Under the pieces are notes generated by a model. That model saw nothing but the letters and a program-made list of their open reading frames with translations, searched no databases and was not told where the DNA came from. The translations under genes and the position numbers were made by a program. Of a DNA stretch of 12,737 nt, positions 6,045-12,737 are shown one piece after another (positions within the stretch are counted from its first letter, which is position 1; every line of letters starts with the position of its first letter). This stretch comes from Methylophilaceae bacterium UBA7525. GTDB taxonomy: Bacteria > Pseudomonadota > Gammaproteobacteria > Burkholderiales > Methylophilaceae. The DNA lies in NCBI GenBank assembly GCA_002479405.1, contig DLMX01000099.1, positions 27,230 through 39,966 on the forward strand, in the 5' to 3' direction.

Positions 6045-6902
6045 GTGAGTATGAATACAGAGGCTGGCGTTTATCGTCGGCTGACTCCTGGGGGACCTGA
6101 AGTTGTGTGTGTGCCCGATGCGATCAGTTTTTCTGAGTCGAAATCACCCGCAATCAGATTTCTCATCATGGTGTCCGCTGTCGTCATCGGTGTGGCAGGG
6201 GCAAGTCTGCTTGATTCGCGCGTGGCAAATGCCGATGCGTTGCAATGGATGTTTCTGGCATTGACGCTGGCGGGCGGTTTCCTGTCCACCTGGTCGCCCT
6301 GCGGTTATTCCAGTTTGAGCCTGTTGCGTCCTGCCGGCCGTTACTCGTTCGGTTCAGTTGTGCGCTGGACACCGACTTTCATCACGCATGCGCTCGGTTA
6401 TGCGATCGGTGCGCTGGTGCTGGGTGGCGTCCTGGGTCTGGTCGGCTGGCTGCTGTTCGAGCAAGTGCCATTTAACTACATGGTGGCCGGCCTGTCAGTG
6501 CTGGCACTTGGTTATGGTGCGCATCAGCTCGGATTTCTGAAGATGCCTTATCCGCAGCGGCGTGCCCAGGTGCCGCATGACGCCCGCTTCCGTTTCCGCT
6601 CATCTGTCATCGGCCTGCTCTACGGTTATGCGCTCGGCATGAATTACCTGACCTATGTGCAGACTCCGATTCTCTACATCGTGACCGGTGTGGCGCTGTT
6701 CAGTGGCGACATCATGACGGCTATCGCCATCATCGCCGTGTTCAATATCGGCCGCTGTCTGCCGGTCGCCATCAACTTCCTGCCCGTCCGCAACGAGACT
6801 GCTCAGGCATGGCTGGCGAGATGGCAGGAACGCGCTGTGGAAGTGGATGGATTCCTTCTGCTGTCAGTCGGATCCGCAGCGCTCGCGCTGCTGGTGCTCT
6901 GA
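6045..6902 (+). CDS. mauF: Methylamine utilization protein MauF
   Basis: A 285-residue polytopic inner-membrane protein needed for methylamine dehydrogenase formation, related in layout to CcdA/DsbD electron-transfer proteins. Six or so hydrophobic segments are visible. Two membrane cysteines, in WSPCGYSS (C86) and in NIGRCLP (C238), are the likely redox pair passing reductant to the periplasm; C22 is outside the core. AGGAGG (6034-6039) is 5 nt before GTG at 6045 and 11 nt before an in-frame ATG at 6051, so the start may be either. An out-of-frame ATG-TGA (6043-6048) overlaps the GTG start. First gene of the mau operon, 62 bp before mauB, as in other mau clusters. The exact redox role of MauF is not established. 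Confidence 0.94.
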   Translation: MSMNTEAGVYRRLTPGGPEVVCVPDAISFSESKSPAIRFLIMVSAVVIGVAGASLLDSRVANADALQWMFLALTLAGGFLSTWSPCGYSSLSLLRPAGRYSFGSVVRWTPTFITHALGYAIGALVLGGVLGLVGWLLFEQVPFNYMVAGLSVLALGYGAHQLGFLKMPYPQRRAQVPHDARFRFRSSVIGLLYGYALGMNYLTYVQTPILYIVTGVALFSGDIMTAIAIIAVFNIGRCLPVAINFLPVRNETAQAWLARWQERAVEVDGFLLLSVGSAALALLVL

Positions 6903-6964
6903 GAGCGGGCAGGTTTGTTGTAGAAGTGCAGTAACTTAAACCATTAATGAAGTTTGGAGGAGTT

Positions 6965-8182
6965 ATGAAAAGATCAAATAGTCAAACAAAGACAGGCCGG
7001 CCTTCTGTCATGCGTCGTTTTGCAGGACATCTCGCCGCCGCAGCCGTGCTGACGGCAGCACAACCGGCACTGGCAGAAATGCCGGCCACACTCGATGGCC
7101 TTGCCACTACGCCGTTACATGACAAGGTGACCATAGATACGGCACCACCAAGCGATTCCAAGCGCGTCTATGTCGTCGACCCCGGCCACTTTAATATGAC
7201 TTCCGTCATTTTTCCCGTGGATGGCAAGAACAACAAGCTGCTCGGTATGGTAGACGCCACCAAGCTGCCGAACGCCATGATTACCAGCGACGGCAAACGC
7301 ATGGTCGTCGCCAACACAATGTACTCGCGCGTCGCTCGGGGCAAGCGTGATGACTACGTCGAAGTGCTGGACATGGAGACCCTGAATCCGGTTGCTGACA
7401 TCGATATTCCCGAAGGCCGCTTTCTGATCCAGGTTCTGGACAAGATGGCATCTCTGAGTACCGATGACAAGCATATGTTCTTCTACCAGTTCGCGCCGAC
7501 ACCTGGTGTGGGTATGGTCGATCTGCAGAAGAACTCCTTTGTCAAAATGCTCGATGTGCCGGATTGCTATTACGTCTTCCCGGCGCCTAAGCAGAACTTC
7601 TACATGCACTGTCGCGACGGTTCCATGTTGCAGGTGACCTATGACGACAAGGGCAATACCAAGCAGAAGACCCACAAGCCAATACGTGGTGAGAAGGATT
7701 TCATGATGAATAACCCTTACTACTCCACCTCGAATAACCGGCTGGTGTGGCCGAACTATGAAGGCCGTGTGTTCCAGGCCAAGCTCACTGCATCGGGTGC
7801 CGAGTACATGAAGCCGATCGAGATATTCTCCGACAAGGAAAAGGCCGAGAACTGGCGTCCTGGTGGTTGGCAGCCAGTTGCGTATCACAAGGATCGCAAC
7901 GAGATCTATCTGCTGGCAGACCAGCGCGCGAAGTGGACACACAAGACCCCGAGTCGTTTCGTCGTGGTTGCGGATGCCACTACCGGTAAGCGCCTGCGCA
8001 AGATCGAAATGAAGCATGATATTGACGCGATCGCCGTCAGCCAGGATAAGGAGCCGCATCTCTACGCTCTGGACACGATCGCCAAAACCATGCACACGTT
8101 CGATGCAAAGACTGGCAAGCATGTCGCTTCCCTGGATGAACTCGGCAAAGCGCCAATCATGCTAATCGTCGCAGACAAGTGA
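6965..8182 (+). CDS. mauB: Methylamine dehydrogenase heavy (alpha) subunit
   Basis: A 405-residue periplasmic protein, the seven-bladed beta-propeller subunit of the alpha2-beta2 methylamine dehydrogenase, which oxidises methylamine to formaldehyde and ammonia. A signal peptide of about 37 residues ends in AQPALA. The mature chain follows the Paracoccus protein closely as I recall it: RVYVVDPGHF (F76 at the position of the substrate-channel gate Phe55), SRVARGKRDDYVEV, MLDVPDCYYVF, FYMHCRDGSM, ENWRPGGWQPVAYH and ASRFVVVADATTG. The start at 6965 follows GGAGGAG; an in-frame ATG at 6947 has no such site. The start of the signal peptide has basic residues, but the RRF context is not a clear Tat motif, so Sec export is as likely. 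mauE follows after 7 nt. Confidence 0.98.
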   Translation: MKRSNSQTKTGRPSVMRRFAGHLAAAAVLTAAQPALAEMPATLDGLATTPLHDKVTIDTAPPSDSKRVYVVDPGHFNMTSVIFPVDGKNNKLLGMVDATKLPNAMITSDGKRMVVANTMYSRVARGKRDDYVEVLDMETLNPVADIDIPEGRFLIQVLDKMASLSTDDKHMFFYQFAPTPGVGMVDLQKNSFVKMLDVPDCYYVFPAPKQNFYMHCRDGSMLQVTYDDKGNTKQKTHKPIRGEKDFMMNNPYYSTSNNRLVWPNYEGRVFQAKLTASGAEYMKPIEIFSDKEKAENWRPGGWQPVAYHKDRNEIYLLADQRAKWTHKTPSRFVVVADATTGKRLRKIEMKHDIDAIAVSQDKEPHLYALDTIAKTMHTFDAKTGKHVASLDELGKAPIMLIVADK

Positions 8183-8189
8183 GAACGCC

Positions 8190-8738
8190 ATGATATCGAT
8201 CATTTATGACCCCGTTACATCCATGCTGGCCTCGCTGTTCCTCGGGTTGGTATTGGTAACGGCGGCGTTGCCCAAAATCCGTAATGCGGACGAATTTCAG
8301 GGGGTGGTGGCCAATTACCGTCTGTTGCCGTCCTTCCTGGTGATGCCGTTCGCACGTCTGTTACCCTGGATCGAACTGGCTTGTGCCGTGGCTCTGCTGG
8401 TGCCTGCGTGGCGTGAGACTGCGGCATGGGTGGCTGCCGGACTGTTCGTGATGTTCGCGCTGGGGCTGGCGATCAATGTCGGTCGTGGCCGTACGCACAT
8501 CGACTGCGGTTGCGTGCGTCGTCCTACCAGCATGAGTCGCATCGGCATGTTCCATGTGCTGCGTGCCCTCGCACTGGCAGGTGTCGCGCTCTACGCAGCC
8601 GTGATTCCGGTCGACATCGCGAGCATCTCGGTCGAGTCATGGCTGATCGGTATCGCCTCTGCCGGCTTGCTGACATTGCTCTATCTGGCTGCAGACATGA
8701 TGGTCGGGCTTCCTGAAGCTCGTTCGTCAAAATCCTAG
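8190..8738 (+). CDS. mauE: Methylamine utilization protein MauE
   Basis: A 182-residue membrane protein of the MauE/DoxX-like redox family, needed in known mau systems for a stable light subunit. Four or five hydrophobic helices are visible. The paired cysteines in HIDCGCVRR (C106 and C108) are the family's redox motif and probably act with MauD. A further Cys (C65) lies in a membrane segment. The ATG is 7 nt after the mauB stop, with only a weak GAGAA upstream, so translation may be coupled to mauB. mauD follows after 25 nt. The order mauB-mauE-mauD-mauA matches other mau clusters. Its exact partner in electron transfer is inferred. Confidence 0.95.
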   Translation: MISIIYDPVTSMLASLFLGLVLVTAALPKIRNADEFQGVVANYRLLPSFLVMPFARLLPWIELACAVALLVPAWRETAAWVAAGLFVMFALGLAINVGRGRTHIDCGCVRRPTSMSRIGMFHVLRALALAGVALYAAVIPVDIASISVESWLIGIASAGLLTLLYLAADMMVGLPEARSSKS

Positions 8739-8763
8739 TCTTTAATATAAGGAAATAACTGAA

Positions 8764-9393
8764 ATGAACGCTGAAATCTTAATTGCTTCAAATGTGCTCT
8801 TGTGGGCAGGCTTTCTGGCCCTCGCCGCGCTGATGCTGGGTGTTGTCCGCCAGATCGGTCTTCTGCATGAGCGTTCCGCCCCGCTGGGCGCCATGATGCT
8901 GGATCACGGTCCGGATGTCGGCGAACGCTCGCCGGTCTTCAACGTGAAGACCTTCGAAGGCGACCCGTTGATCGTCGGCCGCGCCATCACTCCCGAGCGC
9001 CCCAGCCTCTTGATGTTCACCGGACCATCCTGCCCGGTCTGCGCCAAGATCCTGCCGATCGTCCGTTCTGTGGCTGCTACCGAAGGTGCTGACGTCATCC
9101 TGATCAGCGACGGCACTACCGCAGAACACCGCGAGTTCCTGCGTGAGCACCCGCTGCAGGACGAGCGTTATGTCGTGTCCGCCGAGATCGGCATGAAGTA
9201 CCAGGTCTCCAAGGTGCCTTACGGCGTGTTGCTCGACAAGGACGGCGTGATTCTGGCCAAGGGTCTGTGCAACTCCCGCGAGCACGTCGAAAGTCTGTTC
9301 GAAACCATCCGTCTCGGTCATTCGACGCTGCAAAGCTACCTGAAGAACAGCACGGCGGTTGCGCCCGATGCCGGCCACAACCACGTGCACTAA
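8764..9393 (+). CDS. mauD: Methylamine dehydrogenase accessory protein MauD (thioredoxin-like)
   Basis: A 209-residue membrane-anchored periplasmic thioredoxin-fold protein. One N-terminal membrane helix spans about residues 8-28. The active site CPVC (residues 90-93, in FTGPSCPVCAKILP) and the cis-proline in SKVPYGVLLD (P152) define the fold. It is thought to make or isomerise the six or more disulfides of the light subunit; loss of MauD in Paracoccus leads to degraded light chain. The C terminus is His-rich (GHNHVH), which may bind metal or be incidental. AAGGAAATAACTGAA precedes the ATG. It lies directly before mauA, its likely client. Confidence 0.95.
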   Translation: MNAEILIASNVLLWAGFLALAALMLGVVRQIGLLHERSAPLGAMMLDHGPDVGERSPVFNVKTFEGDPLIVGRAITPERPSLLMFTGPSCPVCAKILPIVRSVAATEGADVILISDGTTAEHREFLREHPLQDERYVVSAEIGMKYQVSKVPYGVLLDKDGVILAKGLCNSREHVESLFETIRLGHSTLQSYLKNSTAVAPDAGHNHVH

Positions 9394-9434
9394 TACCATC
9401 CATTCGTCAGAACATTACGGAGAAGGAAAACGAA

Positions 9435-9995
9435 ATGAAAAAGAATTCTGGATTTGATTCAACCATCGAGAAGCTGGCACGCGGTACCGCCAGCAAGACC
9501 GGTCGTCGCAGCTTCATCGGCAAGGTCGGCGGTTTTCTCGCCGGTACCGCGCTGCTGCCGCTGTTGCCGGTGGACCGTCGCGGTCGCCTGAACCAGGCGC
9601 ATGCTGCCAGTGTGAACAGTATGACCCGTGAAGGCTGGAAACCGCAGGACAAGGATCCCAAGTCTTGTGATTACTGGCGCCATTGTGCCATCGACGGCAA
9701 CGTCTGTGACTGCTGCGGCGGTACGCTGACCTCATGCCCACCAGGTACGACCGTGGCGTCCGCGTCCTGGGTGGCAAGCTGCTACAACCCGGGTGACGGC
9801 ATGAACTACCTGATCGCCTATCGCGATTGCTGCGGCAAGCAGACTTGCGGCCGTTGCGGTTGTGTCAACACCGAAGGCGAACTGCCGGTCTACCGTCCTG
9901 AGCTGAACAACGACATCGTCTGGTGTTTCGGTGCCGAGGACGACAACATGACCTACCACTGCACCATCTCCCCAGTGGTTGGCAAGGCCACTTAA
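9435..9995 (+). CDS. mauA: Methylamine dehydrogenase light (beta) subunit, TTQ-bearing
   Basis: A 186-residue precursor of the catalytic subunit. The long leader has a twin-arginine motif GRRSFIGKVG (residues 23-32) and probably ends at AHA (57). W112 (SASWVASC) and W163 (DIVWCFG) are the two tryptophans joined into tryptophan tryptophylquinone: they are 51 apart, as Trp57 and Trp108 are in Paracoccus. With the same offset of 55, D87, D131 and T177 correspond to the active-site residues Asp32, Asp76 and Thr122. All twelve disulfide cysteines are present, and two more (C94, C138) that the Paracoccus protein lacks. The start is supported by GGAGAAGGA before ATG. mauG follows after 15 nt instead of mauC. 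Confidence 0.99.
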   Translation: MKKNSGFDSTIEKLARGTASKTGRRSFIGKVGGFLAGTALLPLLPVDRRGRLNQAHAASVNSMTREGWKPQDKDPKSCDYWRHCAIDGNVCDCCGGTLTSCPPGTTVASASWVASCYNPGDGMNYLIAYRDCCGKQTCGRCGCVNTEGELPVYRPELNNDIVWCFGAEDDNMTYHCTISPVVGKAT

Positions 9996-10010
9996 GGCAG
10001 GTTGTTTGTC

Positions 10011-11012
10011 ATGCGTACCGGCGGCCTGTTCCTGATTCTCTGCCTGCTGACGTCGATCGACGTCAGCCAGGCTGCCGACCCTGTTTCACGGGAAGCCTTC
10101 AAGCGACCCGAGGGTATTCCGTCGCCGCCTTCCAACCCGCTGACAGCGGAGAAGGCGGCGCTCGGAAAATCCCTGTTTTTCGATCCAAGACTTTCCCGGG
10201 ACAAGACCATGTCCTGTGCCAGCTGCCACGCGCCGGACAAGCGCTGGAGCGACGGCCGCATGCCGCCGCTGCGGGCAGAACACATTCCCGATGCCCGTCG
10301 CACGCCGACGGTGCTGAACAGTGCCTGGCTCACCATGTTGATGTGGGATGGTCGCGCCGCCTCGCTGGAAGCGCAGGCCGTGTTGCCGATCACGACGCCG
10401 CACGAAATGAATTTCGACATGCCGGCGCTACTCGAGCGTCTGCAACAGATCAAAGGCTATCGCCCGCTGTTTGCCAAGGCGTTCGGCGATGAAACTATCA
10501 ACCAGGAGCGGGTGACGCAGGCGCTGGCCAGCTTCCAGAGAACGCTGGTGTCGCAGACTGCGCCGTTCGATCGCTGGGTTGCGGGCGATAATCTTGCGAT
10601 CAGCGATAGCGCCAAGCGAGGCTTCGCCCTGTTCAACGACAAGGCCAACTGCATCTCCTGTCATAAGTCTTGGCGCTTCACCGATGACAGCTTTCATGAT
10701 ATCGGCCTCTCCAGCCCGGATCTCGGCCGCGGTAAACACGTGCCGCCGGTAGTGACGCTGATGCAGCATGCGTTCAAGACCCCATCGCTGCGTGACCTGC
10801 CGGTGCAAGGCCCCTACATGCATGACGGCTCCATGTACAGCCTGGAAGAAGTCATCAAGCACTACGAAGAGGGTGGCGGCGAGCGCAAGAGCCGCTCGGT
10901 GGAGATGAAACCGTTTCAACTGACGGACGAGGAGCGGAAGTCGCTCATCGATTTCCTGCACACACTCGACGGCGGTCCGTTATCAGTGAAAATGCCCAGA
11001 TTACCGGAGTGA
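10011..11012 (+). CDS. mauG: MauG, di-heme enzyme for TTQ biogenesis
   Basis: A 333-residue periplasmic c-type di-heme protein of the bacterial cytochrome c peroxidase/MauG family. It completes TTQ formation on the MauA precursor with peroxide or O2. A signal peptide of about 21 residues ends in DVSQA. Two heme-binding motifs are visible, CASCH (69-73) and CISCH (214-218). The interheme Trp is probably W112 in MWDGRA. Y285 in KHYEEGG is at the place of the distal ligand (Met in peroxidases, Tyr in MauG); this is inference from the motif order. It is shorter than Paracoccus MauG (about 390). I chose the ATG at 10011, 9 nt after AAGGCAGG, over an upstream TTG at 10002 that is too close. It overlaps the GTG codon that could start mauL. 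Confidence 0.95.
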   Translation: MRTGGLFLILCLLTSIDVSQAADPVSREAFKRPEGIPSPPSNPLTAEKAALGKSLFFDPRLSRDKTMSCASCHAPDKRWSDGRMPPLRAEHIPDARRTPTVLNSAWLTMLMWDGRAASLEAQAVLPITTPHEMNFDMPALLERLQQIKGYRPLFAKAFGDETINQERVTQALASFQRTLVSQTAPFDRWVAGDNLAISDSAKRGFALFNDKANCISCHKSWRFTDDSFHDIGLSSPDLGRGKHVPPVVTLMQHAFKTPSLRDLPVQGPYMHDGSMYSLEEVIKHYEEGGGERKSRSVEMKPFQLTDEERKSLIDFLHTLDGGPLSVKMPRLPE

Positions 11013-11034
11013 ACAGAATGAACAGAATGAACAG
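11011..11034 (+). repeat. Tandem 9-bp repeat at the mauL start
   Basis: GAACAGAAT occurs twice (11011-11028) followed by a partial third copy, GAACAGCAA. The repeat creates two consecutive ATG codons (11018, 11027) in one frame and the peptide pattern MNRMNRMNS. Copy-number change would keep the frame but alter the distance to the ribosome-binding site. Confidence 0.8.
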
Positions 11035-11443
11035 CAAAACGAGTTTAGCTAGCTTCAATCATCTACAGAACTTGCGCCGGCAGCTGCTGATGCTGGTCAT
11101 GTCGGTCTGCGTCATGCTGGCATCCATTCTTGCTGTGCAGCAGGCACAGGCGGAGCAAGCTGCAGCGGTGACGACGCACAAGATGATCCTCTCCCACCAC
11201 GAGTTCGAGCCGTGGGATTTCGAGCCCAAGGCCGGCGACCGTATCGAGATCACCAACACGTCGGATATCGCGCACAGCATCTATATCACCTATCCCGACG
11301 GTAAGGTGGTCACGCTCGGCGATGTCCAGCTGCCCGGCCAATCCGCAGTCTGGGAGGTGCCTGCTGACGGCGAGTATCTGTTCAAGTGCTGGATCCACCC
11401 CATCATCAACGCGAAGATGAAGGTGCTGTCTGATGCGCCCTAG
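11018..11443 (+). CDS. mauL: Methylamine utilization protein MauL (cupredoxin-like)
   Basis: A 141-residue exported small protein. A signal sequence or anchor with a long hydrophobic stretch ends near QQAQAEQA. The mature domain is a cupredoxin: NTSDIAHSIY supplies a His (H86), and FKCWIHPIIN supplies Cys (C124) and His (H127), with the same C-x2-H loop as amicyanin. The amicyanin axial Met position is Ile (I130). The role of MauL is unknown in the literature I recall. GGAG at 11006-11009 fits ATG 11018 best (8-nt spacer). GTG at 11009 overlapping the mauG stop, or ATG 11027, are alternatives. It sits between mauG and mauM as in other clusters; with no mauC nearby, a redox role is possible but unproven. 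Confidence 0.9.
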   Translation: MNRMNSKTSLASFNHLQNLRRQLLMLVMSVCVMLASILAVQQAQAEQAAAVTTHKMILSHHEFEPWDFEPKAGDRIEITNTSDIAHSIYITYPDGKVVTLGDVQLPGQSAVWEVPADGEYLFKCWIHPIINAKMKVLSDAP

Positions 11444-11481
11444 TATTTGAAAACCGGTAGTTGAAGAAAGGGAGATGGCCG

Positions 11482-12165
11482 ATGGCAAAAGACCCCGTAA
11501 CAGTCGCCGTTGAGCATGAGCCGCCGCGCCGGAAAGTGTTTCGCCAAGCCATGCGGCGTCTCGGTGCCTTGGTCGTTGGCACCATGGTTGGACATGCCCT
11601 GATAAACTCGCGCACGGCGCGCGCGGCTCATCTGCTTCGTCCGCCGGGTGCATTGCCGGAAAAGCAGTTCGATGCAGCCTGTATACGCTGCGGTCTGTGC
11701 GTCGAAGATTGTCCGTTCGATATCCTGCATCTGGCGACTTGGGAAGACCCGGCCCCGCTGGGCACTCCGGTGTTCGAGGCGCGCAAGGCCCCTTGTTATA
11801 TGTGCCGGGACATCCCTTGCGTGAAAGCCTGTCCGACCGGCGCACTCGACCCGTTGCTGACGGATATCCGCAAGGCGGACATGGGTGTCGCCGTCCTCGT
11901 CGATACCATCAACTGCCTGAATTACAAAGGCCTGACCTGCAGCATTTGCGTGCGCGTCTGCCCGGTGCGCGGCGAGGCCATCGAGCTGAAGCCGATCACC
12001 ACCGAACTCGGTGTATTGCAGATTCCCACGGTCAATCCGGACAAATGCACGGGCTGCGGCACTTGTGAAAAGCATTGCGTGATTGCGGAAACGGCGATTC
12101 GTGTGTTGCCGCGTGAACTTGGCCTGGGTCTCTCCGGCACCAACGACGCGGGCCGCAGCATATGA
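11482..12165 (+). CDS. mauM: Ferredoxin-type protein MauM (NapG-like)
   Basis: A 227-residue protein with four 4Fe-4S motifs: CIRCGLCVEDCP (67-78), CYMCRDIPCVKACP (105-118), C145 with CSICVRVCP (153-161), and CTGCGTCEKHC (189-199). This is the pattern of NapG/MauM ferredoxins. The N terminus carries PPRRKVFRQA followed by a hydrophobic stretch and ARAA, a likely Tat signal, so the folded protein is probably periplasmic. I chose ATG 11482, 7 nt after GGGAG; a TTG-initiated extension to 11461 is unlikely. MauM and MauN were dispensable for methylamine growth in some species as I recall, so the electron-transfer role is by analogy to NapGH. mauN overlaps by 4 nt (ATGA). Confidence 0.95.
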   Translation: MAKDPVTVAVEHEPPRRKVFRQAMRRLGALVVGTMVGHALINSRTARAAHLLRPPGALPEKQFDAACIRCGLCVEDCPFDILHLATWEDPAPLGTPVFEARKAPCYMCRDIPCVKACPTGALDPLLTDIRKADMGVAVLVDTINCLNYKGLTCSICVRVCPVRGEAIELKPITTELGVLQIPTVNPDKCTGCGTCEKHCVIAETAIRVLPRELGLGLSGTNDAGRSI

Positions 12166-12737
12166 GCACCGGCATGATGCGGCGCAGTCTGCAAGCCCTG
12201 CACAGCCGGCGCTGGTTGTTGTCGCGCCGCGTTGTGCAGATTTTCATCATCGTGGCGTTTGCCGTCGAATTCCCCAAGATCGAACGTATCGCCGCCGGCA
12301 ACCTTTCGTCCAGCCTCTGGCTTGGAACTCTGCCGCTGACGGATCCCTTCGTCATGCTGCAGAACCTGCTCGCCGGCGCGCCGCTGGGCATGACGGCATT
12401 GATCGGCGCCGCGATCGTCGCCAGCTTTTACGCTTTCTTCGGCGGTCGCATCTACTGCAGTTGGGTCTGTCCCATCAACCTGCTGACCGATGCCGCCTAC
12501 TGGCTGCGCCAGCGACTCAACATCAAGGGCAATATGGGCATGCCGCGCCAGCTTCGAACCGCGGTACTGGTGGTCGCGCTGCTGCTGTCGGTGCTGACCG
12601 CGACGGTGGCGTGGGAAGTCATCAATCCGATCACGCTGTTCCAGCGCGAACTCATGTGGACATCGGCCGCCGGCGTGACCTTGCTGCTGGGTCTGTTCCT
12701 GTTCGATCTACTGATCAGTCGTCGCGGCTGGTGCGGT
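12162..12737 (+). CDS. mauN: MauN, NapH-like membrane ferredoxin protein (cut by window end)
   Basis: The first 192 residues of a polytopic membrane iron-sulfur protein; no stop before the window ends. Hydrophobic segments occur at about 24-36, 62-95, 132-152 and 168-186. The NapH-type motif RIYCSWVCPINLLTD (C99, C103) lies in the first half, and the window ends in SRRGWCG, the beginning of the second such CxxxCP motif. The start ATG overlaps the mauM stop as ATGA, so translation is coupled. It probably pairs with MauM as NapH does with NapG, passing electrons from the quinone pool to periplasmic Fe-S centres; this is by analogy. The C-terminal part with any 4Fe-4S motifs lies outside the window. 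Confidence 0.93.
   Translation, partial: MSTGMMRRSLQALHSRRWLLSRRVVQIFIIVAFAVEFPKIERIAAGNLSSSLWLGTLPLTDPFVMLQNLLAGAPLGMTALIGAAIVASFYAFFGGRIYCSWVCPINLLTDAAYWLRQRLNIKGNMGMPRQLRTAVLVVALLLSVLTATVAWEVINPITLFQRELMWTSAAGVTLLLGLFLFDLLISRRGWCG

Noticed and set aside
7115..8122. 335-codon open frame on the minus strand across mauB
   Set aside because: It is a shadow of mauB, a gene with firm homology along its whole length; GC-rich codon use often leaves the opposite strand open.
1..12737. CRISPR arrays, insertion sequences, tRNA or rRNA genes, prophage genes
   Set aside because: I looked for spaced repeats, transposase-like proteins, terminal inverted repeats and tRNA-like folds and saw none; the genes form ordinary metabolic and transport operons.

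Overview
The window looks like chromosomal DNA of a methylotrophic proteobacterium, most likely a betaproteobacterium. The main content is a methylamine-utilisation (mau) operon in the order mauF-B-E-D-A-G-L-M-N. It has no amicyanin gene (mauC) and no mauJ between mauA and mauG. From memory, that reduced order is known from obligate betaproteobacterial methylotrophs such as Methylobacillus and Methylophilus, whereas Paracoccus and Methylobacterium carry mauC and mauJ. I do not assign a genus.

Layout. Positions 216-1787 (+) encode a PiT-family inorganic phosphate transporter. Convergent to it on the minus strand is a compact tatA-tatB-tatC operon (3188 down to 1870). Upstream of that, also on the minus strand, is an AraC-family regulator (4401-3385). 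A 480-bp intergenic region then separates the regulator from a divergent TorF/Gcw_chp-type outer-membrane porin (4882-5670, +), which ends at a strong intrinsic terminator. After a further 370-bp non-coding region the mau operon starts at 6045 and runs past the right edge. mauN is cut at 12737.

How the genes work together. MauB (heavy chain) and MauA (light chain, the TTQ subunit) form periplasmic methylamine dehydrogenase. MauF, MauE and MauD are membrane and thioredoxin-like proteins needed to make the disulfide-rich light chain. MauG is the di-heme enzyme that completes TTQ formation. MauL is a cupredoxin-like protein of unknown role. MauM and MauN are NapG/NapH-like iron-sulfur proteins. 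MauA and probably MauM carry twin-arginine signals, which makes the neighbouring tatABC operon noteworthy.

Main unexplained signal. The two non-coding regions, before the porin gene and before mauF, contain the same promoter module. Each has a long imperfect inverted repeat with 16-bp half-sites (consensus RTAGCAADAATCRGCA), followed exactly 20 bp later by a -10-like hexamer (TATTGT or TATAGT). The spacers inside the inverted repeats are 35 bp and 25 bp, so they differ by 10 bp, about one helical turn. Each half-site has two sub-motifs 10 bp apart, as expected for one AraC-family monomer, and an AraC-family gene lies beside one copy. I infer a small regulon in which this regulator (or one like it) co-controls an outer-membrane channel and the methylamine dehydrogenase operon, taking the place of the LysR-type MauR known from Paracoccus.
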